Shown here one piece after another: positions 20,986 through 31,900 of a DNA stretch of 64,000 nt. The stretch is from Bidens hawaiensis (taxonomy: Eukaryota; Streptophyta; Magnoliopsida; Asterales; Asteraceae). The notes below the pieces were generated by a model. That model ran no database searches, was not told where the DNA came from, and worked only from the letters and a program-made list of their open reading frames with translations. Position numbers and translations under genes: made by a program. Where the stretch lies: assembly GCA_021521415.1 (NCBI GenBank), contig JAIQDT010001127.1, positions 434,001 through 498,000 of the forward strand, given 5' to 3'. Every line of letters starts with the position of its first letter. Position 1 is the stretch's first letter.

Positions 20986-23939
20986 GGGCTCGACAAGATC
21001 ATTTGATTTAAATTTCTAAACGATTACATTAGAAAATAGTATTGTTAAAATTTTATATCTCATAACGGCATGGAAAAAACATCATAATCGTTGCTTAAAA
21101 GTTACAAACGATTACAATTGACAAAACTAGTACAACAAGATATTAACACATATTGTAGTTTAAAATAGCATCTACGCAGCCTTGTCTGCCACCTTCTTTG
21201 CTTGATAATCTAATGGCACGTCAATTACGGGGTCCTGGCAATGCACTCTCTCTGTTCTTGTTTTCTTGTTGTTCTTCCAACAACTTAATGCCAACACCCC
21301 ACTGTTGATCTTAATGACAGCTTCTATCACAAATAATAATAACTAGACCAAAATAAGATCTACACGGCCAACATTCTCTCTTTCGGTTGACACATAATTT
21401 CCTCTTAATCATTGAAATTAGAGTTGGGGTCATCATAATAATTATCTATGTATTGGATGGATAGAGGCTTAGTGAGGTTTCGGGCATAACTTATAATGGA
21501 TTTTTTTAAACCAAGGCACGTATAGTCCTCAAAGCGGCGTTTGAAGATAACAAAGTACATATAAAATCTGGCAACATGTAGTAACCTGTCGTCCTAAACC
21601 GATGGGTTTCGTACCTAACGTGACATATACAACCTCCAAATTTTGTCTACAAAAGCCTCTCCGAATTTCCATTCGTTCAACTACACCCTCATTAATGTTT
21701 TCAATAAAGCCTTTCACAATGTTTCATGTGGTCGGTTACTATTAAAACTTATTGTTGGTTGTGTAGATGTTATTTTGGAGTGACAGGCAGGGGTGGGGTT
21801 GTCGTTGCCCGATCGGAATGTTAGGTTTCCCTCGTCATAAATCTCAACAGCGCCGTTTACAGGCACTGTGGCTGCCATTAAATGATGGAGGGAAGAGTTT
21901 GGGCATTTCTACAGACGGGTTCCAATGAACATCTAAAAGAACCACCCGAGAAGCGCCATAAAGATGAGTGAATTCCTTTAAAAGAACATTTTCGTATATG
22001 TCAACAACATCTATAAATGTAATATTATGTTGTGTAAATGCTATTTTTTGAATGTAATATTTGTATTGTGTTGTTAATTAAGAGTGTTTTTAAGGTATTG
22101 TACCTTTATGACTAAGAGTTGATGATAGTGAAGACGATGATGGTTGTCGTGACTCCACTTTCAAAATATGTACGAAAGAATTGCGTTTGATAAGAAAATA
22201 TTATTGTGTTCCTTGTGTAATGTGTTATGATTTTAAAATCTAATATTTAAAATATTTAAATTACAATATTTAATAAAAGTGTTATGATAAACAAGTAAAT
22301 GAGAATTAACAACTTCAAATTAGCATCAACACAAATTTGATGACAACGGCCACTGCTCGAACATCGAAATCAACGTACCACATTTTTTCCTTAGGGACTA
22401 CCAATTCCGAGTCGCATATATTTTTATATGTTGAGATGCTGATTTACATTAAAATATAAAATATAATTAACCGGTATGTATAGAACATAACTCTGCGTAT
22501 ATTTGGTCCACTGGTCTCTGACATGTCAGGAATCTTCCAATACTGAAAGCCTGCCAAAAATAACATCTACACAGCCACCAATATCCGCTTGACCAACCGA
22601 GCTATATTGAGCAACGAAACCATATTATGTATTATTTTTGGCATGGTATTATGTCTAGGATTAGGAATTAAATCGTGTTGTATGGGTGTGGTGATGTATG
22701 GGATTGACTAGTTTTGCACCTACCTTGTAGTTTATTAATTGGTTTATAGATGGTATCTATCGGCCTTTACCTCTGTGTTAAGATCTAACCTTGGCGTATA
22801 TGGGTAACATGGAAATCTACAAAGTGTGTGAAGTGAATTCAACCTCTCTGCAAAGCATGCAAAATTAAAGTCGGTCTTACCTCTGCGTTGAGGCATTACC
22901 GCGGCGTATATGTCCTGACAAGGCTGAAAAGCCTGTAACAACTGTGACGACTGAAGCAATAGTCAAAAAGTCTGCAAAGCATGCAAAATTAATGTTGGTT
23001 ATAACCGCGGCGTTAAGTCATAACCGCGTCGTATAATGCTATCTTTAACACTTACCGTCTCCTGAAGCCCTTAACGCGGCGCCTCACTTTTGGCTATAAA
23101 AACGACTACCATCAACCATTTACACACACCCCTAAAAAATGTTTCTTACCAACGATATTTCCCTCTCGACCTACAATTTATTCAAAAATCATCGACCCTG
23201 TTTAAATTATTCAAGCCAATATGATTAAAACCATATAGTGGTTGTGTAGACGCTATTTTGTGGTGACATGTAGTCGTAGGGGTAGCCGTGGCAAGGTGGA
23301 ACTTTTAATTAGTCCACCTTCATATATCCCATCAGTGCCGATTACAAGCACATTAACCTCCATTCTACCTTGGAGCGGGGAACAACATGCACGGACCATC
23401 TCAAACTACCTACTACTTCACGAAGATGGACCGATGCTTTTAATGAATTCGGTGCCACCTCAAAAATACAAGCATGAAGTGATTTCACATGGAATTCTAC
23501 CATCTTACAAGTGGGATATATGTTGGGTGATTTATTTTATAAAACACGTAGAGACGTACGGATTGCAATGTTATGACATAATAATTGTATTTGATAAGAT
23601 GATATCATTGTGCCAGATACTTGTCGTGTATGTGTTATTTTGTAATTCTATTTCATCCCCTCGTTTTATATTTATTTTAACATATAATTATTAAAATTGT
23701 GTATATAGGTCACGTGGAAAATTGTGTATAAAACCCCGAACCCCCTATCACAAGAAACCAAACACTTCTAACATATTTGGTGTTGTGTACACATATAAAT
23801 GAGATTTATAGACAAGAAAACATAACTTATGGATGTCGGTTGGATGAAAATATCATTTATATTTAATTTTAGTTATGAGATATTTATTTCATTATTAAAA
23901 GATTAAAACATTGAAAAAGAAATAAAATTACCCAAAACT
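20986..23939. other. Non-coding stretch with dispersed MITE-type motifs
   Basis: No convincing gene. The AAAATAGCATC motif or its complement occurs near 21161, 21341 (variant), 21757, 22031, 22325 (variant), 22551 and 23236. CG-rich dyad motifs occur near 20940, 21513, 21605, 22765, 22880, 23000 and 23065. A 150-codon open frame at 23242-23694 begins inside one motif copy and has no recognisable domain, so it is not annotated as a gene. Confidence 0.5.
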
Positions 23940-24020
23940 GGGCTGGCCAGGGCTCGAACCTGCGTCCCTGGCCGGCTGAGTACATAGACGCACACCTCAC
24001 AACCCGCTGAGCCATGGTCA
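23935..24020 (-). repeat. tRNA-like (SINE-type) module 1
   Basis: On the minus strand it has an A-box match TGGCTCAGCGGG and a B-box-like GCAGGTTCGAGCCCTGG about 45 bp downstream, flanked by GGCCAGGG/CCCTGGCC arms and followed by a T-rich run. The spacing and lack of a cloverleaf argue against a working tRNA; a tRNA-derived SINE or relic fits better. Confidence 0.5.
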
Positions 24021-24734
24021 AATGTTGATTAATTCATAACAACATAAATTTAAAAACCCAGAAGTCGATTATCACTTAAAATCTTTCAATCCAATCTATG
24101 TTCGTTCAATTAACTTTAGGATTATTGTAGGATAGGTTAGAGCGACCAGAAGGAATGAATCAATTACCATAAACTAAGACCAGAAGGAATTAAAATCGTT
24201 CAATCTATGTTCGTTAAATCTATGTTCGTTCAATTAAGTTTAGGGTTATTCATATACACAATAAGCATAATATCGATCATGGTTTTCAAAATTCGATTGT
24301 CGTATGGCCGAATTATGAATGTATGTTATGATGAATGATTTGATTCCAAAATTGAGGCGGGAATTAAGGTCCAAGCTAACAAAACGGGTCGCGGGTTGTC
24401 AAATGGATACGGGTAAGGGTTTATGGATCAAAAGGCATAATATAGCAGTTTGGTCCTTTGAATATAGAGATGGAAGTAAATTGGGGTAGTAGTTTATGTT
24501 TTCGTAAAAAATGCCAAGATTTAAAAGTTTATAATTATGTTTTATATAATTAATTAAATAAATAGTTAATTTACTCGATAAACGCGGTTTTTCATTGATT
24601 AAATTCTCTAAGAAAATCAAAATGTGTCGGGTTACGGATACAATCCTAATTGGAATTCTCGAGTTCTTACAATAATATCGTCTCATTTCCGATATAACAT
24701 ATATATACAAAGTATACTAATATTAGATAGCAAT
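24021..24734. other. Non-coding AT-rich stretch
   Basis: No gene. A short internal duplication is visible near 24060-24135 and 24188-24245 (ATCTATGTTCGTTCAATTAA and variants). An ACGGGTCGCGGGTT-type repeat word lies near 24382-24415. The minus-strand open frame at 24399-24710 has no recognisable domain. Confidence 0.45.
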
Positions 24735-25740
24735 GAATATGTCCTTGTTTCAAACGTTTCGTCTTTTACGTAATATACAATGATAATGTAATCTTTAAAA
24801 TGTGAAATATAATAATAGTCTTACACAAGTTACGATTACATTAGAACGAACGAGCGACTAATTACAAACTAGTCCTAAGATTTTTAAAATAGCATCTACA
24901 CAACAAGAACATTTACAACAATTGCTTCAATTGTCAAAATCCACCTGCAGCCTTTTGTTCACGATTAATAGTAATGACGCACACCAGTCATTACTCCTAG
25001 CTCACCGAATTCAAAAATCCCTTAAACCTTTTGGGATTTTCGAGACTGTTGGGATTCATGAAGGGGGGCCTCTAGGCACGTTCATCCCCCTCCTTTTATA
25101 TTGATTTTAATAAAGACTACAAAATAGCATCTACACAGCCACCAATATCCGCTTGATCAACCACGTTAAATTGACCGACTAGACTGTATTTTATATTAAT
25201 AATAATGGAATCCAAAATAGCATTCACACAGCCACAATTATCTTCTTAATTTCAGACCGAATTTATCGTGGCTGTGTAGATGCTATTTTCGGGCTCCATC
25301 GTTATTAGTTTGCAGGGTAATATATTGATGAGGTGACTTAAATCGTAGATCGATGAGACCGTTTTCTATACTAATAATAATGGACCCCAAAATAGCATTC
25401 ACACAGCCACAACTTTCTTGTTTATTTTAGACCGAAATTTACATGGCTGTGTAGATGCTATTTTCGGGCTCCATTGTTATTATTTTCCAAAGTATTACGG
25501 TAATGTATGGGTGGGTAGGGGATTAACAATTTTTTGTTGTATGGAGCCTATAGATTTTCGGGTGTTTATATAGTGGTTTCTGTGGTCTTCTAAACGCCGC
25601 GGTTCGATCTTAACGGTGCTTTATGAAGGTTACTCGAAATCCTAAAAAGCTGTAAAAGACTGTCAACCACTGCAAGAGGAGCGTGTTAACCGCCCCGGTA
25701 AGCGTTTGCCGCAGCGTAGAATGATGATGATGTTAATATA
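24735..25740 (+). mobile_element. Non-autonomous repeat unit, copy B
   Basis: A ~1.0 kb partner of 20190-20985 with the same ordered blocks but with two fold-back modules instead of one (25212-25292 and 25387-25467) and a motif copy at about 25113-25133. It ends in the same way, with AAACGCCGCGG...TTAACGG and CGTGTTAACCGCCCCGGTAAG. The extra module implies a local duplication of about 175 bp including the sequence around AATAATAATGGA. Confidence 0.55.
25212..25467. repeat. Two tandem fold-back modules
   Basis: Modules at 25212-25292 and 25387-25467 each read CCAAAATAGCATTCACACAG ... GGCTGTGTAGATGCTATTTT followed by CGGGCTCCAT, with arms of about 24 bp around a centre containing TTTYAGACCGAAATT. 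They are about 85-90% alike and sit ~175 bp apart. Transcribed, each would fold into a long hairpin. Confidence 0.75.
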
Positions 25741-26206
25741 AATGCTTTTTTAAATGATTTTTATATCACATATATATTGTTTATTTTTAATTAAAGAATT
25801 TATTTTAACCTATTATAAACACATTTTTTTTAAAAAAAGTGAACAATTATTAATAAAAATATTTAAAACTTATTTTTATTTAACATACATTAATGAAGTT
25901 TAGTTTTGTTGGCTTAAATTGGTTGAAAATAGATATATTAGTTTTATAATAAAAATTGGGTTTGTTGGACTAATTGTATGTGAATGAAATTAGTCTAACA
26001 AATTATAATAATAATTGTGGTGGATGATATGATGATGAGGGGAAGGTTCATGTACATTTTGATCTTACATGAGTACGTAGGAAATAATGCAAATTTATTT
26101 AAAAATGCAAACGTAAGAAACAATATCAACTACAATACCAATCTACACAAACAATGACTTATAATAACAAAGAAAAGAACCTAAAAACTCATGATGATGG
26201 TATGAT
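25741..26206. other. AT-rich flank before the solo LTR
   Basis: No gene. Mostly A/T runs. Short ATG-repeat words appear at 26020-26040 and 26191-26206, which become important because the solo LTR inserted in this ATG-rich tract (target ATGAT at 26202-26206). Confidence 0.5.
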
Positions 26207-27007
26207 TGTAACAACTCGGGTTTTCCATCTAATATATTATATCCATTACTCGACTTATTTGCGTTTTTGGTAAACTAATCATTAAAATATTATATTATTA
26301 ATTATACTTTAATATCCATTTTAACTTTGATTAATATACACTTTTCACCCCTTAACTAGCTTTAACCCAACCTTGCATCAACTTATAATTTACAAGGACT
26401 AAATATGCAATTTACTTATATTAATCCAACCCATTAACCCATCACCAAACCCATCTACCCAAACCCGTATCCATTTTGTTTTTCTTGGACCCGAATTCAC
26501 AAATCCATAACTTGGACCTTAATTTTCGTTTGTAAGATGTAACTGATATAGGAAATTGCGTGTTATTACCAATTTCGGCCTTAACCGACAATCCATATAT
26601 GTTAATCGTATCTCTTTGATTCGTTTTTCCTTTTTATCTTAGCCGAGTCTATTGTAATCTTGTTGGACACGAAAATAGATGTTATAATCCAATTAACTGC
26701 GTATATACGATCGCTTAACCCTAACTAATGTTAATCCTATAAATAATTGCATCAGTATCACCATTTAATTGCTTGTTCATTCATCTTTTACCGCCGGCAT
26801 GTCTGCTTCCGTTTACCCTCTTCTGGTCGCATTAAGAGGTAATTGTTTGTGTGGTTTAGATCGAGATATAGGGTAGATCAATAGCCCTAAACTTGATTTG
26901 GTTAATTGTAATCGGATTGACCAATTTGAATTTTTAGGGTTCTTAATCAGTATGGTCAAGACCTCTTGTGTGTTTATAACTAAACGAGCTGGATCTAATT
27001 TGCATGT

Positions 27008-27074
27008 CGCCATTGGGGCCAGCTGGTTAACACATGTTACTTTGGGGGCAGAGGTCGCGGGTTCGACTCCCTGC
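27008..27074 (+). repeat. tRNA-like module 2, interrupted by gypsy 2
   Basis: GGGGCCAGCTGGTTAACACA resembles an A box and CGCGGGTTCGACTCCC is a perfect B box about 35 bp later. The sequence then stops at the gypsy 2 insertion and resumes at 50384 as CCTGCACCCCG plus a T run. It is clearly homologous to the minus-strand module at 52050-52130, so it belongs to a repeat family. Without the insertion the unit would be about 75 bp plus an oligo-T end. Confidence 0.6.
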
Positions 27075-29588
27075 TGTGACACTCGTCAATTTCAGGTTAA
27101 CTCCGCTAACTCAACTCCGTCAATTCAAACTTAAGATCACTGGATCTTTAACGCACATCTCATTACATTTAAACTAAGGTTTTAAATGACGCTTGACAAC
27201 TACTACATGTATAGTCTTTCGGGAATTGCACCAAAACGCAAACGAATTGACGCAAACAATTGGTGAATAAACGAAAAACGTCAAAACAATAATTATGTGG
27301 TAATTATGTGTTAGACTTATGTGTTATGTGATAACATTTTATAAAACGTTAACTCAATATGCAAACTAGTTAAAATAAGCTAGAAAAGTACAAATTAGAA
27401 GTTGAGGGACCTAGATGTAACATGTTATTATAAATAATAATATTAACCTAAACCCTAACACTCTCTCTCTCTCCCTCTACACCGATCGCCCCCCCCCTCC
27501 CCCTTGTTCTTGGCTGCCGTCAATCACACACACACATACACACAAGATCTTTTAAGTTTAATTGAAGATTAAGGTGCTAGGAAGGTATAAACAACTATCC
27601 TATGTATTTTACATGCTTAATTTTGAGTTTGAATGGGTTAATTATAAACCCTAGAATCCGAAAATCATATATATGGTGTTCATATGCTTTGTTTTGATTA
27701 GATGATGTTTAATTATGTATTGATTGTTGATTTGATAACCAGAATCGATGTTATTGCATGTTAATCGCTTGTTTCTTTGATTTTGAGTTCAAGTAAAACC
27801 CTAACCATGTATGTGGTGTGTAATTGATGTGCATGGATAGTGATTATGGTGTCTAAAATGTCATATGAACGGATTGTGGTCTATAGATGGTTAACATGTT
27901 GAGTTTGGATGCAAACAGTTTCTGGACAGATTGTATTGTTGATGTTCAATTGACTGTAACTAAATGTTAATGTGGAAATTGGTCGAGGTTATTAACACTA
28001 AAAGGTGGTATGTTGAGTATAGTTTCTAAGGAATATAAATTTGCAATTTTTGAATGTGTAAAAGTTAACTTTTATGATTTTACAAAAACGTTGTGAAAAT
28101 CTGAATTGTGAGACCTGCTGTTAGGTTGTTTTGTAAATATTATATCTCATAAACTACAAGAACAAATGGGTTGGTTCCACTTCTGGAAGTTAACTTGTTG
28201 AGTTAAGAACCTAACCCAATTGGTCTTGCATTTTTTGGATATTTCATTTAACGGGAATTACAAATAACATTCTGTTGCGCATGAATTTAACTGTTGTGAG
28301 TTTGCTGTAGTAAATTGATCATTGTGAGAAATATATGTGGAATAAAAATACAACAAAATATGTTCTGGAAACCTAACACATGTATGCTTTTGTGGTGATT
28401 TTTGGTAAATTAATTGAAATGATATGATCTGTTGAATAGGATAATCTTTCAAGTAGAATTCTGTCTCGGTAAAGTTAGCTGCTGAACTTTGTGAAAATAC
28501 ATGAAAAGTGCTAGTTGCTAGTTAATTGTTATGTTTTGACCAAATTGCCCTTGCGGGGAATAATTGCTAGATACGTACGCTATTAACACTTGACACGTAA
28601 GTAGTTACTCACACGTGTAACGTATCACAAATATGCTTGTTAATTCACACACGATTCACAAACGAACACGAAACGTATTTTTGTGCTTAGGAATTATGTG
28701 CCGGGTCTAGAGACTCGATAATAGTTCCGATACTTAGAAAAATCTCATTTTTGTGTCTTAGAACGCGAGTGAGGATTTTTCTGTGACGCACATCTCTCGG
28801 ACTTTGGTTTTTAGTAATCTTCGCAAACAGTGAGATTCACTTACCCCTTTTTAAACTCTTTAAATGCTTTTCACTTGGGGGAGATAACATACTCCGAAAA
28901 CGCTTTTAAGATTTTGTTAGTAAATTATATATCACTTGTAAAGGCTAAGTGGCAAACGAAACAATTGAATTCCTACACATCGAACCGTTTAGTATTGGAA
29001 AATAGCGAGTCACTGTTGAGTAGTACTACTGGGTTTGACAAACCCCACCCAACGCTAAACTCGACTGGAGGTCGAGTGGGTGTAATTTTGGCTAACACAT
29101 TACCATGGTCTGGATGACCTGGTGGCAAGGCACTTGATAAACAGTCAGCTTCGGTGTCGAACACTTAGTAATACTTGCTTTATAGGCTAGCTACCTATAG
29201 ATATATAATTGATTTAACACTATCTGGTAACGCAAAACGCTAAACGCTTTATTTTATATGAACTTGTGAACTCACCAACCCCGTGTTGACTCATTTAGTA
29301 TGTTATTCTCAGGTAGCCGAGGCGGGCGCGCGGTATAGGATCATGCATTGCTTGAAACGCTTTTGTTTGTGCAAACTTATTTTAAACCGTTATCATTGGG
29401 TTTTAAGTCGTCCTGCGTGACGCAACACTTGTTTTATGGTTTTTACGCTTCCGCATTTAATTACTCGTAAACGTTTTTGTGGTTTGAAAACATTTGTTTT
29501 ATGGTTTGATTATAACTAATGAATCCGATCCTGTTAGTTCACACCCTCTGACGGTAAAACTCCGTTAGTGGATTTTGAGGGTGTGACA
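27075..29588 (+). repeat. Gypsy 2 5' LTR
   Basis: TG...CA ends (TGTGACA at both). The TATA-like TATAAATA is at 27429-27436 and a CT run and C-rich tract lie near 27462-27505. It has only one unit of the GTAACGCAAAACGCT repeat. It has a 13-bp segment (TTAGACTTATGTG-type) that is missing in its 3' partner. Confidence 0.95.
27429..27436 (+). promoter_or_regulatory. Putative TATA box of gypsy 2 LTR
   Basis: TATAAATA about 355 bp into the LTR, at the position equivalent to 2973-2980 in gypsy 1, although the surrounding microsatellite differs. Confidence 0.4.
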
Positions 29589-29591
29589 GAT

Positions 29592-29603
29592 TGGTATCAG
29601 AGC
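29592..29603 (+). other. Primer-binding site of gypsy 2, initiator tRNA-Met
   Basis: TGGTATCAGAGC, three bases after the 5' LTR, identical to the gypsy 1 site. Confidence 0.9.
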
Positions 29604-29763
29604 CATTGGTTATAGCGAACTAGAAATTGCATGCATACTAGACTATAACCGCGACGACCCATTAGTTATAATGATACGCACTGCATATGTTTGTGTAGTC
29701 TTTGTTATCTTATCTCTTTACCTCTTTCACTCATACGCGCGCATACACGGCTTACCTGTAGGG

Positions 29764-30526
29764 ATGTCGACGCCACCATCATCATCATCCGATCAGATGA
29801 CTCATGCTCATGGGAAGGAACCGCAGTTACCTACCTCATCGCCACCCCGAGTAGTCCCGGAGCTAGAAGCCCCTGCACCGAAGAGGTATCGCTTATCCAG
29901 AGGCATGTACGAAAACGAAGTTAGCTGGGATTGGTACCCTAACATGATCAGGCGTATGGTCTATCGTGAACAAGTTCCCCCGCTACCTCACCCGAACCAT
30001 CCTGCTTACCCCAACACCCTACCACCTATAACTGAACCTGTAGAGCGTGTGCTCGCAGCCGTTGTTTCTTGTTTGAGCGTGACGTTGGTTATATGCGCTA
30101 TACGAGAGCGAACGTATCCGGACTGTTAAAAGATGGAACCGAAACTAAGGAAGAAATTTCCCTCCTGACAGCGGCGATGAAGGAAATGCAAGAGGCTAGT
30201 GATCAACAGATGAAGATTATGAGAAAGATGCAAGCCGAGATGATAGACTTGCAAGAGCAACTCCAAGTGGCAAGGACCCGAACCGAGATAGCTTTAGAGC
30301 GTTGCAATGTTTTACAAATGCAAATTGCTCAGAACGACGCCGAACCTAAGGCAGAGCCTGAGGAGGATCCCGAAGAAGATCCCAAAGAGGAGCCTGAGGA
30401 GGATCCCGAAGAAGATCCCGAAGAGGAGCCTGAGGAGGATCCCGAGGAGGAACCCGAAGAGGAACCGGAGGAAGAACCGGCTGAGGAGGAGGCACACTCA
30501 GAGTTGTCCTCAGACGATGACATCTA
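29764..30526 (+). pseudogene. Pre-gag accessory ORF of gypsy 2, frameshifted
   Basis: Counterpart of 5432-6199. The first part reads MSTPPSSSSDQM... up to AAVVSCL near 30075, where one G is missing relative to gypsy 1; the frame then continues one register over as ERDVGYMRYTRANVS... to the SSDDDI end. It carries CAA where gypsy 1 has its stop, so the two lesions are independent. The acidic E-P/D-P tail has a different repeat arrangement and length from gypsy 1, as expected for an unstable repeat. Function unknown; a helical middle suggests self-association. Confidence 0.7.
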
Positions 30527-30779
30527 AGGATGATAACACCTAGATGGAGTGGTTGTCTTCATCCAAACTATTATTTTCTATGATTTTAAGGATTGATTTT
30601 AAATACTTTGTAGCGAATACAATGGTTTTAATCATGAATTATTATTTGGATTAATATATGGTTGTGATGGGATGTTTGTTGCTTTTATTTCTTTCTTACC
30701 TATCTTTTTATTACATGTATGGTGTGTTGCATATGAAAGTGAGAATTCATGTCTGAATTTTATGCTGTGATTCTAGGAA

Positions 30780-31900
30780 ATGGCAGGAAGAAACGCTGGA
30801 CACGGTCTCGGTAACATCAACTTGACTTCAGCAGAACTCCAAACCCTGCTGAACGACCACGCGGCGGCCGCTCTAGCCGCACATGTCCAGAATCAAGCTG
30901 GAGGTCCAACTGGAACGTGTACTTTCAAGAACTACCTGGATTGCAAGCCCAGTTCGTTTAAGGGCACTGAGGGAGCTATAGGCTTCCTGCGTTGGGCTGA
31001 GAAGGCTGAATCAGCGTTTGAGATGTGTAATTGTCCACCTGCCAGTAGGGTCAAATTTGCTGCTGGGACACTTGAAGATTCTGCTCTCACTTGGTGGAAT
31101 TCGAATGTGCAGATTCTTGGATTGGAACTGGCTAACGCCATGAACTGGGAAGAGTTCAAAAATATGATGCATGAAGAGTATTGTCCTCGAGAGGAGATTG
31201 CAAAGTTGGAATCCGAGTTTTGGTCATTGAAGATGGTGGGTTCCGAAATCGAAGCCTACACCACCCGTTCTCACGAGTTAGCTATGATGTGTCCACGGAT
31301 GGTAGACCCGCCTAGCAAGAGAATTGAGATGTATATTGATGGGTTAGCACCGCAAATTCAGGGCATGGTGACGTCTTCCAGACCCGCAACGATTCAAAAA
31401 GCGATCCGGTTAGCTCACAAACTGACGGATCAAGCAGTGACCCAAGGTGCGTTACCACCTAGAGGTTCAACCACTAAAGCCAGTGACAACCCGTGACAAC
31501 AACAACAACAACAACCCGAGTAATGGAAAGAGAAAGTTCGACAACGTCAGGTCTTTATCCTCGAACCAACCACAGCAACAAAACTACCGTAAGCCCGAAC
31601 TCACTCGGAGCTTCAATAATCAGGGTCCCAACAATAACAACAACGGTAGCGGGCAGGGTTCGAGCAGCTATGCTGGGAAACACCCGAAATGTAACAGGTG
31701 CAACTATCATCATGCTGGCCCGTGTGACCGTGTCAAGTATCTGAGATGCGGAAAGATGGGTCATCAGGTCAAGGAATGTAGAGGAGACCTAGCAGCAAAA
31801 GGTGCTCCTAAACCACCTACGGTGACTAAGGGGTGTTTCGAGTGTGGTCAAGAGGGTCATTTCAGGAAGGATTGTCCCAAGCTGAAACAGAACGAGAACA
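30780..31900 (+). pseudogene. gag: Gypsy 2 gag, frameshifted
   Basis: Begins MAGRNAGHGLG at the ATG at 30780, with the same gag domain as gypsy 1. A 5-bp loss near 31490 (AGTAA of gypsy 1 absent) creates a TGA at 31494-31496 and shifts the frame; the N-rich linker and both knuckles continue in the other register. The first knuckle begins [10 protein letters not shown], so its first Cys (TGT in gypsy 1) is TAT here. The second knuckle [14 protein letters not shown] is intact. Confidence 0.9.

Noticed and set aside
23242..23694. 150-codon open frame
   Set aside because: It starts within a dispersed motif copy, has no recognised domain, and its second half is AT-rich hydrophobic low complexity. 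Probably chance.
23935..24020. Functional tRNA gene
   Set aside because: A and B boxes are present but the cloverleaf arms and anticodon loop do not form convincingly; annotated as a tRNA-like repeat instead.
24399..24710. 103-codon minus-strand frame
   Set aside because: AT-rich composition gives an Ile/Leu/Asn/Tyr-rich product with no domain.
26801..26841. Possible tiny first exon (MSASVYPLLVALR followed by GTAATT)
   Set aside because: It lies inside what appears to be a solo LTR, and no downstream exon can be found on either side of gypsy 2.
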